DNA of 64,000 nucleotides from Puniceibacterium sp. IMCC21224 (GTDB taxonomy: Bacteria > Pseudomonadota > Alphaproteobacteria > Rhodobacterales > Rhodobacteraceae). The stretch is from NCBI RefSeq assembly GCF_001038505.1, contig NZ_LDPY01000001.1:4080426-4144425 (forward strand), read 5' to 3'. Below are positions 17,286 to 24,857 of the stretch, one piece after another. The translations under genes and the position numbers were made by a program. The first letter of the stretch is position 1; the number at the start of each line of letters is the position of its first letter. The notes beneath the pieces are model-generated. The model searched no databases. It had not been told where the DNA came from and saw nothing but the letters and a program-made list of their open reading frames with translations.

Positions 17286-17857
17286 GAGAACCACTCCGAA
17301 TGGCCCATGTTACCCTCAAAGTCGCCATACTCGACCATGATGCTGCGGGAATAGAAGCGAAAAATGCCGCCGCCTGTCGGGAACGCGATCTCCTGCCCGC
17401 TTGCGGAAACGAATGTCGCGGGCCATGGGGTATACGATCCGTAGACCCGCTGGATGTAACGGCAGGTGCGGTTCTCGCGATCGCAGGAACGGACCGACCA
17501 ATCCCACTCGCGCGGCTCGTCGCGCGGTTCGTAGGACCGCCCGGTGAACCAGATCACCTGGGTCCGGTTCAGCCATTCGTATTCCGGCAGGTTGGTGTCG
17601 AGCTCGCCCTCGCCACCCGGACGACCGAGCTCGACCGGCACATGGGCGAAGGTGCAGACCCCGAAGGGCGGCAGGCTCGGCCAGGGCGTGATCCGACGGA
17701 TCATCGTGGAATACGCCCGCGCGCAGACCGCGCTCGGGGGGAAGCCACCCGCCATGCAGAGCATGATGGCGCAGTCGATGTCATAGGCCTGCGCCTTCTC
17801 CGGCGCTCCGAACGCCGCTATCGCCCTCACCGCCCCTGTCATCGCCTGTCGTCTCAT
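17279..17857 (-). CDS. Conserved exported protein of unknown function (cassette copy 1)
   Basis: 192 residues from the ATG at 17857, which has GGGAGAG five bases upstream; an in-frame ATG at 17884 is less likely. A signal peptide is evident (MRRQAMTGAVRAIAAFGAP, cleavage after AQA). The mature protein starts YDIDCAIMLCMAGGFPPSA and has several cysteines, so disulfides in the periplasm are plausible. The DxxCAIMLCMAG segment faintly recalls TrbM-type conjugation proteins, but I cannot assign it. The copy at 56245-56823 is very similar. It is transcribed against its neighbours. Confidence 0.72.
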   Translation of the reverse strand: MRRQAMTGAVRAIAAFGAPEKAQAYDIDCAIMLCMAGGFPPSAVCARAYSTMIRRITPWPSLPPFGVCTFAHVPVELGRPGGEGELDTNLPEYEWLNRTQVIWFTGRSYEPRDEPREWDWSVRSCDRENRTCRYIQRVYGSYTPWPATFVSASGQEIAFPTGGGIFRFYSRSIMVEYGDFEGNMGHSEWFSY

Positions 17858-17988
17858 GCCACTCTCCCGCAAAAGTTGCGGCACTATCGTGCATTATGTA
17901 TTTATCTGTAATATGTCTTATTGACTCGATATGACTTCATGGATTTAAGCGCAGGAAGTAGAAGAGCTCTCATGGGGAGAGTCCGAAC

Positions 17989-18310
17989 ATGCCGATAGCG
18001 CGCAACCAGATCCTGATCACCATCGATGGTGTCAAAGACCTGTCTGAAAAGGGCATCGCGTTCCGCTGCCGGTATGAACTCGTGGGGTTCACGGACCATG
18101 GCAAGCCGCGCTACCAGTGCATCTACCTGTGCAAGGGCGAGCCGGAAGCCATCCTGGTCTCTACCCGCATTACCCCCTACGGGCCCGAGGCCCGAGCCGC
18201 GGTATTTCATCATATGGCCGGGGCTCTTCAAACATCATCTCGAGTTCGGTGACGGGCGCGATCTGCGCTTTGGCCCTGACTATAAGCTCATCCTCGAGGA
18301 GCGCGGCTGA
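17989..18310 (+). pseudogene. Frameshifted hypothetical gene (cassette copy 1)
   Basis: The intact version is the 104-residue protein at 56956-57270. Here the first 60 or so codons (MPIARNQILITIDGVKDL onward) are the same. Then the seven bases GCCCGAG occur twice in tandem near 18183-18196, where copy 2 has them once, shifting the frame. Reading stops early at 18252 in the original frame, while the native C-terminus (HHLEFGDGRDLRFGPDY) continues in another frame to 18310. The function of the intact protein is unknown. Confidence 0.8.
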
Positions 18311-18701
18311 CGTCATCGCCTTCGGCCGCGACGGGACGGCCCGGACCTCCGGCTGGACCTTCCACGGAGAGAGGTCAGCCTGGGCTAGGCTGAATGAATC
18401 AGCTGAGGCCGGGCTCTTTCTGGCCTCGTTGGACGCCACGCCACCGTCCGGTCGCGACGACATCTTCTCCCTGATCCAGACGGCTGCCAACCGACATGAA
18501 CGCAATCGCGCTCTGCGCCAGGTGCGTACGACTGGCAGATCCTGTTCCGCTCCCTGGTCGAGGCTGAGAGTAGCTGCAACACGGCCGCCGTAAGCCTCAA
18601 GGTCGCCTATGGCATCGGTCAACTGACGCCCGGTCCAGCTCGCCCCCTCGGTGTGTGTTCGTTGATTGCACCGATCTGCGGACTAAGACGTGCGCCCAAA
18701 C
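18311..18701 (+). pseudogene. Remnant of a lytic transglycosylase (VirB1-like), copy 1
   Basis: Fragments in changing frames correspond to a transglycosylase: GRDGTARTSGWTFHGER, then a Leu/Ala-rich helix, then AYGIGQLTPG, which matches the AYGIGQLMPGTA motif of the SLT domain. The catalytic Glu region (LVEAESSYNP in copy 2) is out of frame. The gene breaks up before the IS3-family element at 18702. In type IV secretion systems this enzyme (VirB1) opens peptidoglycan for the conjugation channel, so this is probably a relic of a conjugative element. Confidence 0.65.
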
Positions 18702-18764
18702 TGGACTTGTCCCGATTTAGTTCCGGTCTCTTTCGAGCGATATTCGCAATGAAGGAGACACAAA

Positions 18765-19040
18765 TTGGCACCAAGATACAGCGACGAGTTCAGACGTGAT
18801 GCGGTTCGCATTGCAACAAGCAGTGGACTGACGCGACCTCAGATTGCGTCTGATTTAGGGGTTGGTGTTTCGACACTGAACAAGTGGGTTCAACACCATC
18901 AGAATGATGACCTGATGTCCGGCCCGCATGAGGATGTGGAGAAGGAGAACGCCCGCCTTCGCAAAGAGAACCGGCTACTCCGCGAGGAGAGGGAAGTGTT
19001 AAAGAAGGCGACGATCTTCTTCGCAGGCCAAAAGGCGTGA
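18765..19040 (+). CDS. IS3-family transposase OrfA
   Basis: 91 residues with a helix-turn-helix (RYSDEFRRDAVRIATSSG, then QIASDLGVGVSTLNKWVQHH) and a C-terminal leucine-zipper-like helix (ENARLRKENRLLREEREVLK). It begins with TTG preceded by AAGGAG. Its last four bases overlap orfB in the -1 frame, so a fused OrfAB transposase is probably made by programmed frameshifting. Confidence 0.9.
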   Translation: MAPRYSDEFRRDAVRIATSSGLTRPQIASDLGVGVSTLNKWVQHHQNDDLMSGPHEDVEKENARLRKENRLLREEREVLKKATIFFAGQKA

Positions 19041-19903
19041 GGTTTGCCTTTATCGACACCTGGAAGAAGATCTGGCCCATTGAGTTTCTATGCCGCGTTT
19101 TGCGGGTAACTTCCCGTGGGTTTCGCGCCTGGAAGATCCGCCCTATCAGCCGAAGCCAGCGAGATGACATGGTGCTGTTGGCCCATATCAGAGAACAACA
19201 CCGCCTTAGCCTGCAAAGCTACGGCCGACCTCGCATGACGGAGGAACTGCGCGATCTCGGTCTTGTTGTCGGGCACCGCCGGGTAGGCCGGTTGATGCGT
19301 GAGAACGCGATCAAGGTTATTCGAACCCGTAAACATAAAGTCACGACTAACAGCAATCACGCCTTCAATGTCGCCCCCAACTTTCTTGATCAGGACTTCT
19401 CTGCTGATGGCCCAAACCAAAAATGGGCAGGGGACATTTCCTACATCTGGACGAGCGAGGGATGGCTGTATTTGGCAGTGATCATCGATCTTTACTCCCG
19501 CCGGGTCATTGGCTGGGCGGTCAGTAACCGGATGAAGCGGGACCTGGCCATCAAGGCATTAGACATGGCAGTAGGGCTGCGAAAGCCACCCAAAGGCTGT
19601 ATCCATCATACGGATCGTGGCTCTCAATACTGTTCAGGTGACTATCAGAAAAGTCTGAAGCAGCATGGATTTCTGGTCTCAATGAGCGGCAAGGGAAATT
19701 GTTATGACAATTCCATGGTCGAGACCTTCTTCAAATCTCTGAAAGCCGAACTGATCTGGCGTCAGAAATGGGCGACCCGCAGACAAGCAGAAGGAGCAAT
19801 ATTCCAATACATCAATGGGTTCTACAACCCGCGAAGACGGCATTCATCCCTTGGCGGGAAAAGTCCCTTGGCTTTCGAGAGACGGCCTCCTAACATGAGC
19901 TGA
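19037..19903 (+). CDS. IS3-family transposase OrfB
   Basis: 288 residues. An HTH_21-type region (LSLQSYGRPRMTEELRDLG) is followed by the rve catalytic core: D in WAGDISYIWT, D in HHTDRGSQYCS, and E in SMVETFFKSLKAE. The sequence YDNSMVETFF is typical of the IS3 group. It appears intact and therefore possibly active. It starts at a GTG overlapping the orfA stop and is expected to act mainly as the OrfAB fusion. Confidence 0.92.
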   Translation: MRFAFIDTWKKIWPIEFLCRVLRVTSRGFRAWKIRPISRSQRDDMVLLAHIREQHRLSLQSYGRPRMTEELRDLGLVVGHRRVGRLMRENAIKVIRTRKHKVTTNSNHAFNVAPNFLDQDFSADGPNQKWAGDISYIWTSEGWLYLAVIIDLYSRRVIGWAVSNRMKRDLAIKALDMAVGLRKPPKGCIHHTDRGSQYCSGDYQKSLKQHGFLVSMSGKGNCYDNSMVETFFKSLKAELIWRQKWATRRQAEGAIFQYINGFYNPRRRHSSLGGKSPLAFERRPPNMS

Positions 19904-19932
19904 GAGACCGGAACTTTTGCGTGGCAAGTCCA

Positions 19933-20131
19933 AACCGGCTACCATACGTCCAAATTCCCTTGGCGAACCAGCAAATGAAGTTACCGTCAAGCGCCTGCGC
20001 AGCTGGCTCTACCGCAACAATAATCCTGGGGCTTCACCCACGAAGTAGTGAGTTCCGCTGCCATTTTCTGAGCGCCAAAGCCAGAAAGTATCTCTAGATA
20101 GAAAATACCGGTAGAGTATTTCGCCCCGATC
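19933..20131. other. Short region right of the IS, gene remnant possible
   Basis: This continues the sequence interrupted by the IS (the AAC duplication matches). It contains a short reading frame ending VTVKRLRSWLYRNNNPG at about 20046, which looks like the tail of a protein but is not recognised. Confidence 0.35.
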
Positions 20132-21085
20132 TCATTGGCCAGGGCCACCGGACGGAAAATCGGTCCAGCCGTTCGAAATTGTATCTGAGCTAATGCGACC
20201 TACTTTTGTTAGCCGTTCTATCAACCATTGAGCGCCCGGGCCGAACTGACCGCCGGTGAGATAGGCACAGCCCATGACCAGGCGAGCGACACGAGAGTCG
20301 AATTCTTCCGGTCGGATGACCTTCAGCCGTCCCCGCTCAATGTCATCTTCAACCATATGGAAGGGCATGTTGCCCCAGCCGAGGCCGGCCAGCAGCATCG
20401 ACTGCTTGGCACTAAGGTCTGCTAAGCGCCAAGTTCGCGCGGAGAGGACGCCATAGTCCCGCCCCGCAGTCAGGGCGGAGCGATCGGTCAGCACCAGTTG
20501 CACGTGCTGCTGCAGGACATGCGTCTCGATAGTTCCTTCGATCGCCGCGAGTGGGTGATTGGGAGAGACGACCGGAACGAGGTCGATGGCCAGCAGTGGA
20601 AAGCTCTTGAAAGCGGCCGTGTCACTAAAGATGAGTGGGAGAAGACCGATCACGCACGTTCCGTCGAGCACCAGTTCTGCTGCCGCGCCAAGCGGCTGCA
20701 CGTAGACGCGCGGTTGGATGGTTGGAAACGTCATTGTGAAGGCGCGGAGCGCTTCGACAATTGGGGGAACCGGGAACATCGAGTCCATTACGATCGTCAA
20801 CTCGGCTTCCAGCCCGCTAGCCAGACTCTGCGCAGCCTGCTGAAAAGCCTCCGACTCTTCGGCAATGCGTCTCGCACGCCACAGGAGCGTGTTGCCTGCG
20901 TCGGTCAGCGTCGGACGGTAGGTGGTTCTGTCGAACAGCGGCAATCCGATTTGCGCTTCGAGATTCTGTATCCCGTAGGTCACGGCCGACCGAGCACGAT
21001 TCAGGCTACTCCCCGCTTTCGTAAAGCTTCCTTCGTCAACGACGGCAAGGAACAGGCGAATTTGATCGAGCGTAAGGGGAATCAT
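20132..21085 (-). CDS. LysR-family transcriptional regulator
   Basis: 317 residues from MIPLTLDQIRLFLAVVDEGS; an upstream in-frame ATG would add 38 unconserved residues and is rejected. The HTH contains FTKAGSSLNRARSAVTYGIQ, and the effector domain follows. It is divergent from the azoreductase gene at 21190, with the palindrome GTCGAAACTTCGAC between them. The inference is that it controls azoR and the following redox genes in response to quinones, azo compounds or other electrophiles. Confidence 0.92.
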   Translation of the reverse strand: MIPLTLDQIRLFLAVVDEGSFTKAGSSLNRARSAVTYGIQNLEAQIGLPLFDRTTYRPTLTDAGNTLLWRARRIAEESEAFQQAAQSLASGLEAELTIVMDSMFPVPPIVEALRAFTMTFPTIQPRVYVQPLGAAAELVLDGTCVIGLLPLIFSDTAAFKSFPLLAIDLVPVVSPNHPLAAIEGTIETHVLQQHVQLVLTDRSALTAGRDYGVLSARTWRLADLSAKQSMLLAGLGWGNMPFHMVEDDIERGRLKVIRPEEFDSRVARLVMGCAYLTGGQFGPGAQWLIERLTKVGRISSDTISNGWTDFPSGGPGQ

Positions 21086-21108
21086 GTTCGAATAATTAGT
21101 CCGAGTTG

Positions 21109-21122
21109 GTCGAAACTTCGAC
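21109..21122. promoter_or_regulatory. Palindromic site between LysR and azoR
   Basis: GTCGAAACTTCGAC is a perfect 6-bp inverted repeat with a 2-base centre, in the 104-base divergent promoter region. It is a candidate LysR binding site, next to a run of seven T. Confidence 0.45.
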
Positions 21123-21189
21123 AGTTTTTTTGGGCGGCAAATCGCGATTTTAAAACACTCGAAAACCTTAGCTGCATTGGAGATCCCAA

Positions 21190-21792
21190 ATGACTTCACT
21201 TCTCGCCATCAACGCCAGCCCTCGATACGATCTATCGACCTCCCGCAAGCTCACGTCGCTTTTCGTCGAAAAATGGCGGGCAGCACACCCAGGCGGCGAG
21301 GTGGTTGAACGCGACCTGATCAAGACCACCCTGCCGTTTGTCGATCTGCCTTGGATTGGCGGCGCGTTCATGCCTCCGGAGCAACATTCGCCGGAGAGCG
21401 CCGCCGCGATCAAGATATCCGACGATCTGGTAGCCGAACTGCAGGCAGCCGATCACATCATCATCGGCACGCCGATGTACAATTTTACCATTCCGGCGGT
21501 ACTGAAGGCCTACATCGACCACATCGTCCGCGTCGGCGTTACCGTGGTCGATAACGTCGGACAGCTGACCGGCAAGAAGACGACCATCATCCTGGCCAGC
21601 GGTGGCGACTTCAGACCCGGCTCGCCATTTGAGACTTATAATCAGGCGAGCGGCTATCTCCGTCAGGTCTTGGGCTTTATCGGGTTGAAAGATCTGGACA
21701 TCGTCCTGGCGGATCGTGCGCGCGCCGGGGACAGAGGAGAGAACGCCGTCGAACAGTTCGGCGAAGCTGTCAGCTTGGCTGCCGCGTCCTAA
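21190..21792 (+). CDS. azoR: FMN-dependent NADH-azoreductase / quinone reductase
   Basis: 200 residues, flavodoxin-like fold. The FMN phosphate site is near LLAINASPRYDLSTSRKL, the central flavin-binding segment is GTPMYNFTIPAVLKAYIDH, and ASGGDF forms the third flavin loop. These match the AzoR family, which reduces quinones and azo compounds with NADH by two-electron transfer and so protects against thiol-reactive stress. It is the first gene of a rightward run (F420-reductase-like, pirin, methyltransferase-like) opposite a LysR gene, which supports a role in electrophile defence. Confidence 0.9.
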   Translation: MTSLLAINASPRYDLSTSRKLTSLFVEKWRAAHPGGEVVERDLIKTTLPFVDLPWIGGAFMPPEQHSPESAAAIKISDDLVAELQAADHIIIGTPMYNFTIPAVLKAYIDHIVRVGVTVVDNVGQLTGKKTTIILASGGDFRPGSPFETYNQASGYLRQVLGFIGLKDLDIVLADRARAGDRGENAVEQFGEAVSLAAAS

Positions 21793-21817
21793 AGCTTGAT
21801 CTCTCAAGGGGTTTGAC

Positions 21818-22447
21818 ATGAAAGTTGGGTTCATCGGCGCTGGTTGCATGGCTACGACCATGGGGCGTCACTTGATTAATGCCGGCCATGAGGTCGTCCT
21901 ATCCAGTTCGCGAGGGCCCGAGGCGCTGGCAGTGCTCGTCGCCGAACTGGGACCAGCCGCCAGCGCAGGATCCAAACAGGAAGCAGCGGAATGCGATGTG
22001 GTAATTCTCGCTACGAATTGGGCAGATGCACCAGTAGCGCTCAAGAGGATCGAGTGGAGCGGTCGCATACTCGTCGATGGAACGAACGCCCACTTGGGCT
22101 CAGAGCCGGACATCAGCGCTGACGGCGTCGCGAGATCGGTTGCCGCTCTGGAGGGCCGTACGTCAAGTGAGACAATTGCTGCAATGGCACCCGGAGCCAG
22201 GCTGGTGAAGTCAATCAGCAATATGCCGATGGCATGGATACAGGACTTTTCGCCGCAGAAGCCGAAGACTGTATTGTTCGTGTCAGGAGATGATCGCGAT
22301 GCCAAAGCACTCGTAGTCGAACTCATAGACTCAACGGGCTTGGTTGCGCTCGACCTCGGCTCTCTCTCTGAGGGCGGCAGGATGCAACAGCTCGGCGGCC
22401 CTCTATCAGCTATTGAATTGCACTTCGTCCGCCGCATTGTTCGCTAG
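21818..22447 (+). CDS. NAD(P)-binding, F420-dependent NADP reductase-like protein
   Basis: 209 residues with an N-terminal Rossmann motif (MKVGFIGAGCMATTMGRHLI, GxGxxA-type) and the strand-turn CDVVILATNWAD typical of F420-dependent NADP oxidoreductase-like and ProC-like domains. The organism is unlikely to depend on F420, so the family name gives fold rather than cofactor; NAD(P)H is more probable. It follows azoR by 25 bases. Two paralogues of the same fold are at 26958-27578 and 30214-30813, each beside an SDR gene. The substrate is unknown. Confidence 0.82.
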   Translation: MKVGFIGAGCMATTMGRHLINAGHEVVLSSSRGPEALAVLVAELGPAASAGSKQEAAECDVVILATNWADAPVALKRIEWSGRILVDGTNAHLGSEPDISADGVARSVAALEGRTSSETIAAMAPGARLVKSISNMPMAWIQDFSPQKPKTVLFVSGDDRDAKALVVELIDSTGLVALDLGSLSEGGRMQQLGGPLSAIELHFVRRIVR

Positions 22448-22510
22448 GCCAAATTTGCGACGCGTGGCCGGTCTATTCCGGAACTGGTCGTTCCCTTTGA
22501 AGGATCCAAA

Positions 22511-23359
22511 ATGTTTTCCGATGGACTGACGTTTGTAAGAGAAGTGGCCCGCATCGAAGACCCTCAATTTGTGCCGGGAAAAGTCGCCGGACACCGTGCG
22601 CGCCGCTTGATCGACGCACCGGATGCGGCATTCACCGACCCTTTCGTGCTGATGGCTGAGGATTGGTCTCCCCCGGGATTGTTCGGTTTCCACCCACATC
22701 GCGGAATCGAGACAGTTACCTTCGTCATCGAGGGGACGATTAAGCATCGCGACAGCGCCGGACATAAAGGAATCATTCATGCCGGCGATGCTCAATGGAT
22801 GACAGCCGGTCGCGGCATACAGCACGAGGAAAACCCTCCGGTCGGAACTACCGCTCATACTCTGCAACTCTGGCTGAATTTACCCGCGGCCTGCAAGATG
22901 GCTGCTCCGCGGTATCAAGATTTGGTCGCGTCCGCCTTGCCGGTCCGAAATGAGGATGGAGTCGAGGTCAGGATTTTTTCCGGAGCCCACGGGGATATTG
23001 TCTCGACCACCCTCAACCATCATCCTGTTACGATGCTCGAGGTGCAAGTCGAAATCGGCGGGGCGTTTAGGTATTCTTTTCCAGCGACCGAGAATGCCTT
23101 TGTTTATGTCCTCGAAGGCACAATCGAAATCGGATCCGCGCACAGCCTTTTGAAGACTAGTCAGCTCGGCTGGTTGACGCGGTCGGAAGAGTCGGGACCG
23201 TCAGACCTTATTATTGCAGCGAAGGGCACTGCCGGCCGCTTTTTGCTTTTCACCGGTCAACCAATTCGGGAGCCGATAGCATTTGGAGGGCCCTTCGTCA
23301 TGAATACGCAAGAGGAGATCAAGCAAGCTTTCACCGATTACCGTGCCGGGCGCTTTTGA
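22511..23359 (+). CDS. Pirin family protein
   Basis: 282 residues, two cupin domains. The metal site of pirins is complete: His-x-His in GFHPHRGIETV (H61, H63) and His-x-Glu in RGIQHEEN (H105, E107). Bacterial pirins can act as quercetin 2,3-dioxygenases or redox-sensing partners; the specific activity here cannot be told. It follows the F420-reductase-like gene in the same direction after 63 bases, within the azoR redox group. The C-terminal cupin contains the conserved AFVYVLEGTIEIG. Confidence 0.93.
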   Translation: MFSDGLTFVREVARIEDPQFVPGKVAGHRARRLIDAPDAAFTDPFVLMAEDWSPPGLFGFHPHRGIETVTFVIEGTIKHRDSAGHKGIIHAGDAQWMTAGRGIQHEENPPVGTTAHTLQLWLNLPAACKMAAPRYQDLVASALPVRNEDGVEVRIFSGAHGDIVSTTLNHHPVTMLEVQVEIGGAFRYSFPATENAFVYVLEGTIEIGSAHSLLKTSQLGWLTRSEESGPSDLIIAAKGTAGRFLLFTGQPIREPIAFGGPFVMNTQEEIKQAFTDYRAGRF

Positions 23360-23396
23360 AGCCCCAGTTATTTTTCCACCTTTAAAGGAAACACCA

Positions 23397-24029
23397 ATGT
23401 ACGACAAATCCAAGATTGCTGAATTGATCCAGTTCGCAGGGGTCGATGTCGGTTCGATCGTCATCGACGTTTATCCAGGCAACGGAGACTGGACCCGCCT
23501 CTTCTCTGACGCTGTGGGATCAAAAGGCCTTGTCTACAGCTTCGTCCCGGCCGAAGTGTCACACTTCAAGAACGATCCACTCGGCCTCATGCAAGCGCTC
23601 GCGAGGGAGCCGGGTAGAGAGAACGTAGAGGCCGTCTCAACGAGCCTTGGGGCTTTGCCGGAACTCATGCAGCCAGCAGACGTCCTATGGCTGCACCTGT
23701 TCTACCACGATCTCCACACCGGACTCATCCAGAAGACGGGGGCAACGGCGGCTCAATTCAACCGGGCGGTCTATGAACGGCTGAAGCCGGGTGGGTCCTA
23801 CGTGATCGTCGACCACGCTGCCGCCGTTGGAGCAGGCGCGAATGAGACTCAGTCGCTGCACCGTATTGAGCCTACGTCCGTTCGCGAGGAGGTGGAGGCC
23901 GCAGGCTTCGTACTGGACGCTGAAAGCGCTATACTCGCAAACAAGGGCGATCCGCACTCGGCTAATGCGTTCGATCCCTCGGTCAAAGGCGAGACCGATC
24001 GTTTCGTATACCGGTTCGTGAAACCCTAA
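23397..24029 (+). CDS. Class I SAM-dependent methyltransferase-like protein
   Basis: 210 residues. The start MYDKSKIAEL at 23397 is preferred because AAAGGAAAC precedes it; an earlier in-frame ATG lies inside pirin. The motif IDVYPGNGDWTRLF occupies the place of the SAM-binding loop (a GxG-like E/DxxxGxG), and RLKPGGSYVIVDHAA matches the post-motif seen in methyltransferases. The family often has C-terminal segments like this with no proven substrate. It is the last rightward gene before the convergent TetR gene, eight bases away. Confidence 0.75.
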   Translation: MYDKSKIAELIQFAGVDVGSIVIDVYPGNGDWTRLFSDAVGSKGLVYSFVPAEVSHFKNDPLGLMQALAREPGRENVEAVSTSLGALPELMQPADVLWLHLFYHDLHTGLIQKTGATAAQFNRAVYERLKPGGSYVIVDHAAAVGAGANETQSLHRIEPTSVREEVEAAGFVLDAESAILANKGDPHSANAFDPSVKGETDRFVYRFVKP

Positions 24030-24037
24030 CTTAGCTA

Positions 24038-24643
24038 CTATTCACCTTCTGCTGAGGGTCTTGTCCGACAGGCATTGTTCTGAATCCCGTCACTTGACGA
24101 ACTTGTGAGGACGGCGTCCACAACGACATGAGTGAGATGATCGGCCCGAGGCGCAAATGAAGGTAAGTCTGCGAGCCATCCAAGGGCAGACATCAGGCCA
24201 AACAGATCGTCCCCATTAATATCGGAGCGCGCCCGGCCTTCGCGTTGGGCGCGGGCCAACAGCCGTGCGCTCGCTGAGTGAACCTCAGCACATGATGCAT
24301 AAAGTGCGGAATCCGGATTCATGTGTGCCGCCGCCATCATCGCGACTACGCCCCGCTGGCCTTGGGCGAACGCTATCCATTCGTTGAACCAAGACAAAAT
24401 CGCGTCGTCAGACCGCGGCGAAGTTTCAAGCTCGTTCGCCCTCTGCGAGAGCGCGTCCAGTTTTGTACAAACTAATGCTTCAAACAAGGCTTCACGCGTC
24501 GGAAAATGGCGAAGCAGCGTAGCGAGCCCGACGCCGGCGCGGCGGGCGATATCGCGCATGGACGCGCTGACACCGTGTTCGTCAACGACGTCACGCGCGA
24601 CCGTAAGGATAAGGTCGTAATTCTTTCTGGCGTCGGCTCGCAT
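24038..24643 (-). CDS. TetR/AcrR-family transcriptional regulator
   Basis: 201 residues from MRADARKNYDLILTVARDV; an upstream ATG at 24718 would add 25 unlikely residues and would overlap the operator region. The HTH reads SMRDIARRAGVGLATLLRHF. The C-terminal ligand domain is of the type found beside SDR and reductase genes. It is divergent from the epimerase-like gene at 24858. Candidate operators are in its own leader (24669-24690), before the epimerase (24788-24799) and before the SDR at 26008 (25922-25953), so it probably controls these as one regulon. Confidence 0.9.
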   Translation of the reverse strand: MRADARKNYDLILTVARDVVDEHGVSASMRDIARRAGVGLATLLRHFPTREALFEALVCTKLDALSQRANELETSPRSDDAILSWFNEWIAFAQGQRGVVAMMAAAHMNPDSALYASCAEVHSASARLLARAQREGRARSDINGDDLFGLMSALGWLADLPSFAPRADHLTHVVVDAVLTSSSSDGIQNNACRTRPSAEGE

Positions 24644-24668
24644 GTTTCGCCTTGATAAAGGGTTCAGT

Positions 24669-24690
24669 GATCCATATAAGCGGACCAGTG
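24669..24690. promoter_or_regulatory. Candidate TetR operator in the TetR leader
   Basis: GATCCATATA followed by two variable pairs and GACCAGTG is repeated, with few changes, as GATCCATATA...GATCAGTG at 25932-25953. It lies 26 bases upstream of the tetR start. Confidence 0.5.
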
Positions 24691-24787
24691 GTTCAATAGA
24701 TAGCGTGCGCTTTTGCAAATGGCAACCGAGATGCCGTTCGACAGCTTAAACGCAGAAGCCACAGAACGTACCGACATGAGATTTGTC

Positions 24788-24799
24788 GTCTCATGAGAC
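24788..24799. promoter_or_regulatory. Perfect 12-bp palindrome upstream of the epimerase-like gene
   Basis: GTCTCATGAGAC is fully palindromic, with an extra ATGAGA half-site at 24776. It stands 59 bases before the start at 24858 in the tetR divergent region and is a possible operator or overlap of the promoter. Confidence 0.4.
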
Positions 24800-24857
24800 G
24801 TGGCCGCCGACATCGGCAGCGACGCCTCAGCCGGTCAAATCATCAAGGAACAACGAC

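Larger units (their letters stand above)
18702..19932 (+). mobile_element. Complete IS3-family insertion sequence with 3-bp target duplication
   Basis: 1231 bp. The left end TGGACTTGTCCCGATTTAGT and the right end (reverse complement TGGACTTGCCACGCAAAAGT) share the terminus and the internal AGTTCCGGTCTCT, forming imperfect inverted repeats of about 30 bases. The flanks carry a 3-base duplication AAC (18699-18701 and 19933-19935), as expected for this family. It contains overlapping orfA and orfB. The left end is repeated in reverse at 1-49, so another copy flanks the region on its other side. Confidence 0.92.
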
